From assembly GCA_950106755.1 (NCBI GenBank), contig OX467083.1, positions 20,765,029 through 20,829,028 on the forward strand: a DNA stretch of 64,000 nt, in the 5' to 3' direction. Positions 23,812-34,910 of this stretch are shown here, piece by piece. Position numbers and translations under genes: made by a program. A model generated the notes under the pieces. It was not told where the DNA came from. It was given only the letters and a program-made list of their open reading frames with translations, and searched no databases. Source of the stretch: Climacium dendroides. Its lineage: Eukaryota; Streptophyta; Bryopsida; Hypnales; Climaciaceae. How positions within the stretch are numbered: position 1 is the stretch's first letter; every line of letters begins with the position of its first letter.

Positions 23812-23891
23812 ATCGGATGGGCGAGCCCTCTAACAGACAGACGAATCGGACGGACGAGTGAACCGGACGTCCATCCATTATGACAACCATG
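23812..23891 (-). repeat. Right inverted terminus of giant hAT
   Basis: Reads inward (minus strand) CATGGTTGTCATAATGGATG, then CGTCCGTCCGATTCG and GCTCGCCCATCCG. It matches the left end over the first 14 bp except one base and shares its subterminal words. Followed directly by the duplication CACTTCCC (23892-23899). Confidence 0.75.
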
Positions 23892-23899
23892 CACTTCCC

Positions 23900-26800
23900 A
23901 GAAATTCAAACAAAATCAAGTCTAAACTTTTGAAGGACAATTGTTCAACCAAAAATTATTTCAATTTTTAGATACATATGCCTAAACTCATGTGTTACTA
24001 AAGGTTTAAGGATATTCATACACGATGTACAACTAAACATCCTTTGTAGGAATTCAAAAATATTCCCAAACAATTGCCCACATCGAAAATTAAAGTATCC
24101 AGATTCTTTCTTTCGGGGCAACTTTAGCAGATGTCCTATATCCTAAGTAAGATTTGGCACATGTATAGACCCTAAACCCTATAAAATAAAATTGCAAAAG
24201 TCAAAAAAATTGTACTTTAATAATCCCATAGTAAGAGGAGTTCAATGTTGTTGTTATTATTAGGCAAGGCCATAAACAAATAAATTCTTCAAATTTCAAA
24301 CATTCGAATCCTTCATTCCATGTGGTGAAAGCTTATAAATTTTTATACACATGTTCAAATAGTGATCAAGCACAAATTTTGGTGTTTGAGTTTTGAAACC
24401 CAATCATTTTTAGACATGGCTTTTTCATTGCCTTAAAATATGCCAATTTATCAAAAACAAGCCCAAAATTTACAGTCAATTTCTGCAAATAATCACCCAA
24501 CTTTGCAAAAAAAACTAAATTTTTCACTTTCTATTGCATCACATCACATAAAAAGGCACTAAATCCATACATCACGTTCCAATTCCACGCCCTACACTCT
24601 TGCTTTACGCCCATATACTAGCTTTGTTGGTCCAAGTTGATCAAAAAGTTTGAATATTAATGACAAAGGGTATTGCCACAATCCAAATAACATTTTATAT
24701 CTCCAAATAGCCTTTAAAGGCCTTTCATAGGTTGATAGACTTATTAAGCTTTACTTTTAGTGTCACTTGAATCACAACTCACTAACACTGTACATGCTAC
24801 ATACTCACAACATTAATTCCCATTTTTCAACTCATGTTACCAAATCCCAATTCTTGGGACTACTAACACATACTCTACATATGACACTAGACATGTCATT
24901 TGGTGACATGGGGTGAATCTTCCATTGATGTCCAAGCACTTACTAGAGGCATTACTCTCCACTAGTGTTGACCGCCTTTAAAATGTCACCTTACTCCATT
25001 CTAGGTCTATTGTGTATTTGTTACTTTTACATCGTAATTAAATGGGACTCATAACTTGAGACACATTGGAAATGACTTAAAAAAGTATGATTCCATTCAA
25101 CTAGTGCTATAGGACACACACACAAGTGTTCCATGGTGCCTTAAATTCAATAGTGAAATTACATCACCAACTTTGAATCACCAAGACTCATTAAGGCTCT
25201 AAAAGGGAAGAAGGAGGGAGATCAATCCCTTCTATAGTACTTTCTGTGGCATTCGGCAGACCCCCGCTTCATAGATTAAAGGAACTTCCAAAATCCACTT
25301 TGATTTTGGAAGACCATCCATTTCCAACCAAAATCACCAAGTTACAACCCCGTTTGGACTCTCAAACTTCCAAACAACATAACTTTGTAGTTAAGGTTCT
25401 AAATTTCATTTATCAGTCCATTTTGGATATCTACGCAACAAGTAGATGTTGATGGATTATTTTTTTGTCTCATTTGACTAAGTTCTCGTAAAGTTATGGC
25501 CCTCCAAAGATTTGGGTTCATTGAGAGTGGTGTCACACCTTCACCATAGTCCTTATCTTAGCTATAACTTTGGGCTAGTAGCTTAAAATCTCTTAATGCT
25601 TGTCATTCTAAATTTCTTGTGTTTTAGATTTTCAATGATATAATATATGCCATATGTCCATGAAGAATTCATTGGGAACCTCTCATTCCTAGCCCTTAAG
25701 TGTCTCGGTGCCATAGGGACACCACCAACTTTAAATGGCCATAACTTTTAACCAACTAGTCCAAATCACATATTCTTTGAACAATTGGATGTGTATTCTC
25801 AAGTTATTTCTTAGCATGTATGATACTTTACCATGCCCTTTTAATCTAGGGCACTATTGGATCCTGTTTGCTCAAAAGTCATTTATTTTTCCCTTCTTAG
25901 ACTCTTGTAAGGCTTGGAAAGTCACCCCTAAGGCCCCCCTTGCTCACTAAGACACTTCAAGCACTGTAAAGAGATAGGGATGTGATAGATATTAATTTTG
26001 TACCGTTATTTTATTCAAGATGCAATTGTTCATGCACATCTGTAAAAAACTATTTTTATGGAGAATTTCATTAAAATGGTGATTATTCCATGAAAATGGC
26101 ACAAAAGGGGATTGCAAAATGGAAGAAATTCACATAAAGATGGCATGGGGGGTGAAGAAACATGGGAGTTGTGTTGCAATTTGGACTTGTTGGGGACAAA
26201 ATTGGTACATCTATGAGGTTGACATGCCGAGAATCATTGTCGTATGTGCTCTTGACTCGCATAAATGGCATGCGGAATATTGCTATTTTAATGAAACTCC
26301 CCATTTTTCTTCTTAACAAAGAAGATTGACATTTACATTAGAGATTTGGAATGTAAAAAAAAATTCTTTACAAGATTTTTGTCAATGTACTCCCTTAATG
26401 TTGAAAGTTCATTCTAAGATAGATTGTAGATTGGATCAAGTGGTAGTTGGGCTCTATAGTAAAGATCAATGGCAGAACTATATGCTCAATGCTTCGGCAA
26501 ATTGTCAACATTTTTCTTCTCAAATGCATCTCCAAATTTTTATATTGAAGTAAAATACTTGATGAAGTATTGCCTTTCTCATGCATTAGAGTTGTATAGA
26601 TAATATAAAGTTAACCTTTCTTACTACTCTTATAAAAACTTTGGCTTCGACAAGTACAAGTTTGATAGTTGAAGGTTTTGAAGAGGATTCTATTGCAGGG
26701 ATTTCTAAAGAAAATGATAAGCTTTTTGATCTTCAGTCTACAACTGGATTATATTTTTTGAGCCAACAAAGTTCTAAAATCATAGGATTTGATGGATTTT

Positions 26801-29207
26801 GATAATATTAAACACAATCATATTTCTATGTTCCTTAAATGAAACCTCTAGTAGTTTAGTTTCATAAGTAACATCCCTCAAGGATAAGGCTCGTCTGTCT
26901 ATAGTCTCTACATATATAGGTTTTAGCTTTTTGATTAAAAAAATCTTATTCTATTTAATAAATTCCTCATTTTAAAAACAAGCTAAAGCTCTAGAATGTA
27001 ATAAAGCTTGAATTCGTAACTTTTTCGAGGGGCCCAAATATAAAAGTATAATAAAACAAGGAAAAGGTTGGAAAAAAAAGGTAAGGACTTGGATTTGTCT
27101 ATAAAATTGAAGGCTCATAAGTGTTATTGGCTCATAAGTGTTTTTTCATCTAGTTGATGTGATAGACAAATTGTCGAAATTTGGAGGCATATAATGCAAC
27201 CAAGCATCATCCTTGTTGTAAAGAACAGATCTTGGTTGTTGCCCAACAATTCTTATCATGTTCTCCAAATGCCTTAGCAAAAGCTATTAAAAATATTTTC
27301 AAGTTGTTTAAAAATTAGAGATCTTGTTTCAAATAGGGGCACAAACCAAACCAAAGCTTGTCTAATAAACAAAGTCTCAATCAAGCCTATTTTTGATTTG
27401 TTTGTTGGGTATAATTGAGGATGGAGAACGGTGATGAGTTGAATTTAATTAACAAACTCTTAAAATTTTGATCGGACACCATTAAATTTATTAAAGAGAT
27501 TAATCTACGATTTTTTAATAGTTGCAATATTTGAGCTCTACAAAGGTAAACTCATTTATGAAGTTGAGGCGGTTGGCATGGGTTGAGATGCCTCAATTGC
27601 TCTAGCATTTGTGTTGACTTTGGTAGCAAAGTCTTCAAGAACATTTGTCCTCATGGATAAAGAATTGATGGCTTTCAAGACAAGATCTAATTTTGATTCT
27701 ATTATACTAATGTCTTCACTTTATGTCATCTTTATTTGCTCAACAAGGACACAAAAAGATTGTTCTAATAGACTAATATCAATTTATAAATGAGTAATCC
27801 ATGATCTTTAAATGTTAAAGTTGTTTTTAAGAAAGACAATAGTCTGCATACAATCAAAAAAAAATTTGAGAAAAAATAATATTAGTTTAGAGGAGGATAA
27901 TTTGCAACTTCTAAATACTTGGTATTTTTAAGAAGAGGGTTAATCTACACACAACTAAGAAAACCAAGCTCTAATACTAGTATTATCCTTGGTTTGGTCT
28001 ATGACTAGTACAACAAAATTTGAACAAAACTAACATACTATTTGTTTACTTCAAACTTAGAAATAAAACTTTGCAAAGTAAAATTTGAAGGCCAATCTTG
28101 ACAAATTGTAATGGACGCAAGAGATACAAGACAAAGTAATAGGTGTTCTGGATAACAAGGCTTGATATTGAAGTTCAAGAGTACAATACTAGAACAAGAA
28201 CCACGAGTTAAAATCTAAGAGTTGTATTAAAGAAAGCAAAAGTACAGAAGACGTACAAGGCCTCCAATCTAAAATTAAAATTAAAAGCTATGAATTAGAC
28301 ATCAAAGTGAGTTGTCAAGATCAAGGAACCTTTCAATCTTACCTTTTATATATATTAAACTACTTTTATGAGCTTGAAACCATCTAAGCTGCTTTCATCA
28401 AATAAGAAGTTTTTTGAAGACTTTTGATGAGCTTTTAGAACCTTCCACAAGCTTCTAAAGGCTTGGAAGCTATTTGAGTTGCTTTTATCAAAGAGGAAGC
28501 TTCTTGAAAAGTTTCCACAATCTTCTATCTTCCGTGACACCTCACTTACTATAAGTCTATTGCGATCCTTAGTTTTCTTGTCATCTAAGATTGATGAAAG
28601 ACTTAAAGAAAGTGCGGTAACAACTCTGATGGAAGAATAAAAGAAGAGTGGGTCTAACATTACAAATGGAGGCATTTGGATGTTTCTAAATGCAGATTGA
28701 AATTGGGTTGTTTGAAATTTGTTTGTAGATGTCAAGATAGTGAAGTACTTGATAGAGGTTGCATTCATTGATCCATTGAGATCTACATGTGTTTTTCATA
28801 TGGATGTTATATTTTGGATTATTTGCTGGTATAATATAAAGCGATGCAATTTCTAGTTTGATTAGGACGTCAGTTTGGGTTATATTACATTAATTCATCT
28901 TCATTGATAGTCAATTTTTCATTTGCAAATTAAGAATTTTGGCATCCAATGCACACAACATGAAGATGAGGACATCTATTGGTAAGTTGATGTTGGATTT
29001 TTATGAATGTTTATTTTTTGCACATTGAGAATTTTTTTATAGATATCAAAGTAAGATGTTCTATTTTTTGCAACCTTCAATGAAAGTATGATCCATCCAT
29101 TAAATTAGGTTGTTTGAATGTATATATGTATGTTATGGTAAGATCTCTTGGACTTCATGCCCCCTAGTTGCATGTTTGATACTATCAGAAAGCCTTTGCC
29201 ATAGAAG
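23900..29207. other. Decayed intergenic DNA, no gene supported
   Basis: AT-rich with only short open frames (the longest a 137-residue minus frame at 28355-28768 with internally repeated FLFDxS words). The piece at 27960-27985, read on the minus strand, resembles a degenerate initiator-Met primer-binding site (TAGTATTAGAGC against TGGTATCAGAGC). A dead LTR element is therefore possible, but no LTR pair or retroviral-type domain could be identified. Confidence 0.35.
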
Positions 29208-29215
29208 GGTGTATC

Positions 29216-29367
29216 ATGGTTGTCATACTGGACAAGTTACTATTCATTTCTTGTCTTGTAGGACGAGTTACTATTCATCAAATGTACCTCTCAAGTACAT
29301 TTGATGAAAAGTAACTCATCCTACAGGACGAAAAATGAATAGTAGCTTGTCCAATATGACAACCATG
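29216..29367. mobile_element. hAT MITE 1 (152 bp palindrome)
   Basis: Starts CATGGTTGTCATACTGG and is self-complementary almost throughout (fold-back hairpin). The flanking 8-bp duplication is GGGTGTAT (29208-29215) against GGGTGCAT (29368-29375). Its first 13 bp are identical to the right end of the giant hAT. No coding capacity. Confidence 0.9.
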
Positions 29368-29926
29368 GGGTGCATGAGCTTTGTTTTGTGGATTTTGAAC
29401 CTAATGAAAATCATTGAATTTTGAAGTTTTATATGAATTAAAAATTAGAAAATTATTTTTACATACATTTTGGTTGTGGCAATAGCACAAGGCATACTAG
29501 ACACCATATTGTGTTGTGATGGAGATTGAAATGTCAAATTGCACATATCAGTCTCCAAAACCCAATGAGGTGGACCAAGTGGTTTAGAGTGGTTTCAACA
29601 AATGATTTATCAATGCGAAGAAATTTTTTGCAAATTTTTCAAGAAATCAATGCCAGATTGCCGGTCATAGAATAAAGCTCCAAACATACAAATAAAGTGT
29701 ATGATCAATCACAAACTAGTTTCCCACTTTCCTTCCCAAAAACTTTTGCAAAATGTTGCAATGAAAGGAACTAAGAAAAAGAAAATTTGGTACAAAGAAA
29801 TGAAGAAAAGGAATCTTGTTTCTACTATTAATTAGAACCACAAATAGCTTTTGAAATTCATTGGCAGAGGTCACTATTCATGATAAACTTGACCAAATGT
29901 GAGTGACTTGACCTAAGTCTTAAGAC

Positions 29927-30079
29927 CATGGTTGTCATACTGGACAAGTTACTATTCATTCTTTGTCTTGTAGGGTGAGTTACTATTCATCAAATGTACT
30001 TGAGAGGTACATTTGATGAATAGTAACTCATCCTACAGGACAAGAAATGAATAGTAACTTGTCCAGTATGACAACCATG
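29927..30079. mobile_element. hAT MITE 2 (153 bp palindrome)
   Basis: Same family as the MITE at 29216. Its end CATGGTTGTCATACTGG is mirrored at the right by CCAGTATGACAACCATG. The 8-bp target duplication CTTAAGAC (29919-29926 and 30080-30087) is perfect, so it is younger than MITE 1 or better preserved. Confidence 0.93.
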
Positions 30080-30087
30080 CTTAAGAC

Positions 30088-31060
30088 CCATCTCTAGTCG
30101 TGGAATTGGTCTATCGAGTTCAATATTAAACTAGTAAAACTACTAAAGTAGAATCACTCAAATTCTAGCCATCAACATTACAAAACCATTTTAGAATCTA
30201 AGGTAGGACATGTCAATGAAATTCATTGAGAATTAGTTCTCATCTAGGACCATCTCTTGATTCTATATATATTTTTAGATGTGGGGAATTGTGCATTGAA
30301 CTTTTTTTAGTGTATTTCAAGGAAATGTAGATCCAAATTGATATAGTTATCAATTGATGAAAGTTCTACTTATATGTAATTGATCAAATTGTTTTAAAAT
30401 CAACTTTCAAAGTAAAAACTTTTAGAATAATTTAGACTCGTTAAATGTAAAGAATTCTACAATATGGCCTTATTCGTTAAAATGAGACAATCTGCACATT
30501 TTGAGACTACAACCCTAAAACAATTATAGTGATTTATCCTCGAGTCGAGGATAAGATGAGCCTGCAACCTTTGGAAAATCAAAGGTTTTTATATATCTTA
30601 ATACATTGAAATCCCAACTTCCCAAATAGTCTTAAAACTGAACAATTATTATGATTTATCTTTGAGTCGAGGATAAAAATGAGACTACCAAAAGTCTCAA
30701 TATAACGAATATGGCCTTCAATCTTATTTCACTCTATCAAAAAAAATTCAATCAAATGTGCGCAATTTTATTATAAAATCATGTAGGGATCCATTGACAT
30801 ACATTTGGTACCAAGTACCAATCACATGGATCTCATATGAGGATATGATCTTAAGCTAAATACCAATTTATTTAGAGTAAATCTACACATTGTGACTTAC
30901 TTAAGAAGCTCTACCTTTGAAAAAAGATGAGTGGACAAATAATATTCATGTATTACTAATTATAAACACAATGAAAACATGTGCGCTTCATCTTCAATAG
31001 TATTATTTAAATGTTGTCTTTTATAATGCTTTCAAGATCAACATGATTATTCTAATAGTT
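30088..31060. other. Intergenic DNA containing a small inverted-repeat element
   Basis: No gene recognised. It contains the candidate element described at 30466-30716. Confidence 0.4.
30466..30716. mobile_element. Candidate MITE with imperfect ends
   Basis: Left end GGCCTTATTCGTTAAAATGA and inverted right end GGCCATATTCGTTATATTGA agree at most positions. The arms also share 'gtgatttatcctcgagtcgaggataa' type words. No clear target duplication was found, so the superfamily is open. Confidence 0.45.
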
Positions 31061-31077
31061 TGATGAAACTAAATGTT

Positions 31078-32316
31078 TCATTCACCAGACTCAAGTTTAG
31101 CGACTCCATCATTGGCTTGTGGAGAAGAAGTTGGTGAAGTGCTAGCATCAACATTAGTTGAAATTGGAGGAGAAGCAAGTGAAATTATAGCATTACCATT
31201 GCTAGGACTTGCAGAAGAAGTTGGTGAAGTGCTAGCATCAACATTAGTTGAAATTGGAGATGGAGTAGGTGAAATTATAGCATTACCATTGCTAGAACTT
31301 GCAGAAGAAGTTGGTGAAGTGCTAGCATCAACATTAGTTGAAATTGGAGATGGAACAGGTGTAACTATGCTTTCACTAACACCAACATCACTTGAAGTAG
31401 GGGAAGAAGCCGATGAAGTTGAATTGCCATTATTGCTAATGTCGTCATCATCATCGTCGTCATCATCGTCATCATCGTCGTCATCATCGTCGTCGTCATC
31501 ATCGTCGTCATCATCGTCGTCGTCATCATCGTCATCATCATCATCGTCATCACAATCATCATCACCTTTAGATTTCTTGCATTTTTTATGCTTATTGTGG
31601 TCTTGGTCGTCATCATCGTCGTCATCATCGTCGTCATTGTCGTCGTCATCATCATCGTCATCATCATCGTCATCGTCGTCGTCGTCGTCGTCGTCATCGT
31701 CATCGTCATCGTCGTCATCGTCGTCATCGTCATCATCGTCGTCGTCGTCATCACACTTACAATTTTTGTCATCGTCGTCATCGTCATCATCATCGTCATC
31801 ATCATCGTCGTTTGCTGCAGGAGATGTAGCAGGAGAAGCTACATCATCGTCATCATCGTCATCGTCGTCATCGTCATCACAAGAGCACCATTTCTTCTTC
31901 CCTTTGGATTTCTTCTTCTTCGATTTTCCGGAGCCCCCACTTGATTTCGCGATGCTCCCACTAGACTTGCCACCCAAGAGACTCCTCACCACTTGAACAT
32001 AATGAGAGAAAGCATTCGGAACGGAACCGTAGTCCACTTCGTCTATGGTGTCCGAGCCTGAGGTCAGAGCTACTTCGCTGAATCGATCGCGCTCTTCGTC
32101 TACGGAGTCACCATCACGTGCATAATCTAGAGACAATGCGGATTCTTCCTTTGTTTCGGAACCATAAGCTTTTTGTTCGGAAGCTGCAACATCGTGGCCG
32201 TGGTTAAACAGGGAGCCAGCGGGTCTAGCAGTTGCGAGAGTGACCAGGGAAGCACAGAGCAGCAACGTGAATGCCATCGCCATTGTCTTCTTGGAGGTCA
32301 TCGTTACCTCTTTCAT
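31078..32316 (-). CDS. Secreted poly-aspartate protein (about 412 residues)
   Basis: The first in-frame ATG is at 32316 (MKEVTMTSKK); a second at 32301 is equally possible. A signal peptide follows (MAMAFTLLLCASLVTLATA, then RPAG). An acidic/Ser region comes next, then a Lys-rich KSKKKKSKGKKKW stretch. Then come several runs of aspartate totalling more than 100 residues, broken by short inserts (CSC, NCKC, QDHNKHKKCKKSKG). The C-terminal part holds nearly three copies of a 30-residue Ser/Thr/Pro repeat (90-bp DNA unit, 31121-31370), suited to O-glycosylation. The Asp codons mix GAC and GAT. Secreted acidic proteins often bind calcium or mineral; that role is inference. The frame is intact over a repeat-rich stretch, which suggests selection. 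Run lengths may be affected by assembly. Confidence 0.75.
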   Translation of the reverse strand: MKEVTMTSKKTMAMAFTLLLCASLVTLATARPAGSLFNHGHDVAASEQKAYGSETKEESALSLDYARDGDSVDEERDRFSEVALTSGSDTIDEVDYGSVPNAFSHYVQVVRSLLGGKSSGSIAKSSGGSGKSKKKKSKGKKKWCSCDDDDDDDDDDDDVASPATSPAANDDDDDDDDDDDDDDKNCKCDDDDDDDDDDDDDDDDDDDDDDDDDDDDDDDDDDDDDDNDDDDDDDDDDQDHNKHKKCKKSKGDDDCDDDDDDDDDDDDDDDDDDDDDDDDDDDDDDDDDDDDDISNNGNSTSSASSPTSSDVGVSESIVTPVPSPISTNVDASTSPTSSASSSNGNAIISPTPSPISTNVDASTSPTSSASPSNGNAIISLASPPISTNVDASTSPTSSPQANDGVAKLESGE

Positions 32317-32691
32317 CGTGAAGTTGCACACAAGAAGCCGGACCTTACCTAGCGCAACATGCACACTTCATTTCGTGAGTTGAAGAATTCTCTACGCCAT
32401 TAGGTCGAAATTTCCGACATGAGTTTTTATTCCATCCTGTTTTTTCGTTGTGAGAGTTATAATTGTTAACACATTTCACAATCACGAGTTGATCTATGGA
32501 TGGATGCGTGGCAGGCATGGCGAGAAGCCAGACAACAACGTCAAGAAATTGGATCATCACTGAGCCCTAATTGCTTTCATGACACATGGAGTCAAAGAAC
32601 ATACTTGTTACGGAATGCATGGAAAGGTACAACTGCTGCTAACATTGAACATTGTTGAGCTAACGTGCATAGAAGAGTTAGAGAGTAGCTG

Positions 32692-32698
32692 ATTTATA
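32692..32698 (-). promoter_or_regulatory. Candidate TATA box of the poly-aspartate gene
   Basis: TATAAAT on the minus strand in GC-richer context, about 375 bp upstream of the first ATG. A long leader or a leader intron would be needed; a GGTAAG sequence at about 32344-32349 on the minus strand could be a splice donor. Confidence 0.35.
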
Positions 32699-32704
32699 GC
32701 GGAA

Positions 32705-33055
32705 GTTGGATCCACTTACGTTGCGTCCACCACCTTAGAAAACTGCCTGACTGAGTATTTAACTTGGACTATGAAAGCAGACCATGACGGTCAAGTGCAG
32801 ACTCTGAAATCGAAGTCGAACCTCAAGAGATGTAGCTTCAAGTCGCCATAGCTCCAGACAATGTCAGGGACAGATCCTACCGGCAGTTGTGTTCTTAGCA
32901 GAATGTTTCACGTCCATTTATATTACTCTTGCATCACATCAAAACCGTGACACTCATCGACGTGATTTCAAATCATTACTAGTCATTCAAATTACATGCA
33001 AATGCAATGCGATCCTTGCGGCATTCGAAAATACTCATGACAGGAACATCCAAAG
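32705..33055. other. Upstream region of the poly-aspartate gene, no gene supported
   Basis: Moderate GC, no recognised coding frame. It may hold promoter sequence for the minus-strand gene and the start of the decayed gene that follows on the plus strand. Confidence 0.3.
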
Positions 33056-33059
33056 ACCA

Positions 33060-33810
33060 CTCAAAATTTTCAAGGGAAGCTTTGGAGACAGAAATTTACG
33101 CCTCGCCCAAAGCAACTACACTGTCAGTTGGAAAGCGCTTTACAAAAAACGTTTTATGATTTCAAATCATCATTTTCAAATGCAGCACAATCCATGCTGG
33201 CGGAGTGGGGAAACAATGGAAACATTGAGAGACTACTCGAATGCACGCGACAATGTCATGACCGAGGAATTCGAGGAGAAGCTCCACAATGCATGATGCG
33301 AATTGGAATTACGACTTCGACAAGTTTTCTGGTACTACCTGCACTCTTCCGGCCTTCCACTCCTTCCTAGTATATGAAGCAGCATGAGGAATTGTTCAAG
33401 CCAGCGTCGAAGTTCGTGAAGCTGGGGAGTTTAGGGATTAGGTGGCGAGGCGACCATAGTTACGAAGCACGGCGTTGAGAATGTTCTCATTTATTTGCTA
33501 GCTCAGCGTCAATTTGAATGCTTTTCCAATGATGTTCAACAAAATTTCAGAGCCTGTCACAACTCAAGAACACAGGAAAACGCAAATCTCGTCAGCAAAA
33601 ATACAGCCCAAAAAACTCGATTCTGGATCGTTTTGTAACAATGCCTGCGGCTGTTGAGTGATCATGTTCAGCACCAGATGAAGTGGGACAAAATCACACA
33701 ACGAATTAGATGGTCTCCAGCTGAGCTCATCGAATTCGTGGACAAGGTTCATGAAAGAGCTAACAGTTCCTTGAGGCGAGAAGAAATCATGCTCTCTGAC
33801 TACTTAGGGG
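33060..33810 (+). pseudogene. Decayed protein gene of unknown family
   Basis: Protein-like sequence passes between frames. From about 33080 it reads FGDRNLRLAQSNYT, from 33128 ESALQKTFYDFKSSFSNAAQ and GNIERLLE, then from 33255 TEEFEEKLHNA*CELELRLRQVFWYYL. Further on come YMKQHEELFKPASKFVKLGS and, from about 33465, VENVLIYLLAQRQFECFSND. It ends with WSPAELIEFVDKVHERANSS and REEIMLSDYLG, then a hydrophobic AGLAVGFILVAVH stretch that may have been a membrane anchor. Several frameshifts and stops. I do not recognise the family. It could alternatively be a spliced gene whose introns I cannot place. Confidence 0.4.
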
Positions 33811-33829
33811 CTGTGTGAGCAGGACTTGC

Positions 33830-34640
33830 CGTTGGGTTTATCCTGGTTGCTGTTCATGACCACAGTTTTTGCCTACCTAACTTATGTTCTACCATCGAAT
33901 TAGAGTTAAATATGAGAAATACATGTGACTAAACATCACTGACAACACCGTCACTTTCTCCATAGAAAAAACTCTGGAATATGAAAGAACACAATTATGT
34001 CTCGTCGAGACTTAATGGTCAAAAGTATTTCAGACTCACAACAGTCATGTTTCAGAAAGCGCAGGGAGTGTGATCATGGCAGGTGTATGTATGATTCTGA
34101 ATCAACAATCAAAAGTCCATCATCTCAATTGATCTCAGTTGCCGGTTGCATGAATCGCAACAACCAGAATGCGACAGAAGGGCGGAATCGAAGCATGGAA
34201 TAGATCATATACATCCATGGCATGTAACTCACACAGAAGCTTTCCATAAGGTCTCGATCACTGTGCGTCATTCAAAAAAATTGAACCCAGGTAGGGATTC
34301 GAAACATCGATCGACTCTCCTACCATGCGGAATGAACGAATGGATGAATCATACGTTTTATTCGAGCTAAATATATATCCTGTAAGAATAGAAGGGTGGC
34401 GGGGATTGCTGAACATACATACATGTGTCAGCTATTCAAATATGAAGAGGAGGGGAGGTTCAAGGGAGTACGTAAATCGGAGCTAAACTCACACTACAAT
34501 GAACTAATGCAGCTAAAACTCCATTGCCTGACAGCTAGGAATGGAAGTCCAGAGTCGTCCGAAGAAGACGCAATTAATCGCAGCCAGCAGAACTGACTGA
34601 GACATCACTTCGATCCAAGCACGGTCTCCATTGAATTGAT
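33830..34640. other. 3' flank of the minus-strand secreted peptide gene, homologous to flanks of its paralogs
   Basis: Words at 34060-34260 (for example 'ttgatctcagttgc', 'gcatgaatcgcaac', 'cacagaagctttcc') match the reverse complement of 56850-57010 and 62510-62710. The peptide gene was therefore duplicated together with its 3' DNA. No coding supported. Confidence 0.55.
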
Positions 34641-34910
34641 CTATGGTGCCGAGTAATAAGTAGCGGTACCCGCAGTGCCCTCGGACTCGGGAGCAGAGAC
34701 GGGCTCCCAAACCGGTGCCCACGACGGAGGTGCGTCCACCGGAGATTCCATGGGAGCCCCTTCAGGAGCAGAATCCGGAGCCCCAATGAACAAGGGCGTC
34801 GGAGAACTGGAGGGGATCTCCGCGAGAACACGTCCCGGGGCTGGCCTTGCAGCACTCGCAGCCACGACACACATGAGCATCACGGCCAACACGGCCATCG
34901 CTCTCGCCAT
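34641..34910 (-). CDS. Small secreted Pro/Ala-rich peptide, diverged paralog (89 residues)
   Basis: ATG at 34910 (MARAMAVLAVMLMCVVAASA signal peptide), then RPAPGRVLAEIPSSSPTPLF, GAPDSAPEGAPMESPVDAPP and SWAPVWEPVSAPESEG, ending TYYSAP. It aligns end to end with the three copies at 46500, 56209 and 61888, but has only one MESP-type unit and a different C-terminus. Pro/Ala/Ser-rich short secreted proteins resemble arabinogalactan peptides, though no GPI-anchor signal is visible; function is unknown. It lies opposite in strand to the other three copies and is the oldest split of the family by divergence. Confidence 0.75.
   Translation of the reverse strand: MARAMAVLAVMLMCVVAASAARPAPGRVLAEIPSSSPTPLFIGAPDSAPEGAPMESPVDAPPSWAPVWEPVSAPESEGTAGTATYYSAP

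Larger units (their letters stand above)
5422..23891. mobile_element. Giant composite hAT transposon (18,470 bp) with cargo genes
   Basis: Seen: the left end CAGGGTTGTCATAA and the inverted right end CATGGTTGTCATAA match at 13 of 14 positions. They are flanked by an 8-bp duplication (7 of 8). Both ends continue into GGACGGA/GGGCGAG-rich subterminal DNA. Inside are a hAT transposase (6169-10636, minus), a RING-H2 protein (17497-19802, minus), a kinase-like protein (20375-21952, plus), repeated GGGCGYGGAC arrays and T-rich satellites. Known: hAT elements have short inverted ends starting CA, 8-bp target duplications and subterminal motif clusters; autonomous ones are usually a few kb. Inferred: this is one very large hAT with cargo, now inactive because all three genes are broken. 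Two unrelated hAT ends flanking the region by chance is the alternative; the matching flanks argue against it. Confidence 0.75.

Noticed and set aside
27960..27985. Degenerate primer-binding-site-like sequence suggesting an LTR retrotransposon
   Set aside because: Ten of twelve bases match, but no paired LTRs, TG...CA ends or polyprotein could be found; kept only as a remark.
28355..28768. 137-residue minus-strand frame as a gene
   Set aside because: Low complexity with internally repeated words, no domain, no promoter context and AT-rich surroundings.
31073..31996. Long plus-strand frame rich in serine opposite the poly-Asp gene
   Set aside because: It is the complementary reading of GAC/GAT repeats. 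The minus frame has the signal peptide and repeat logic; the plus frame has none.
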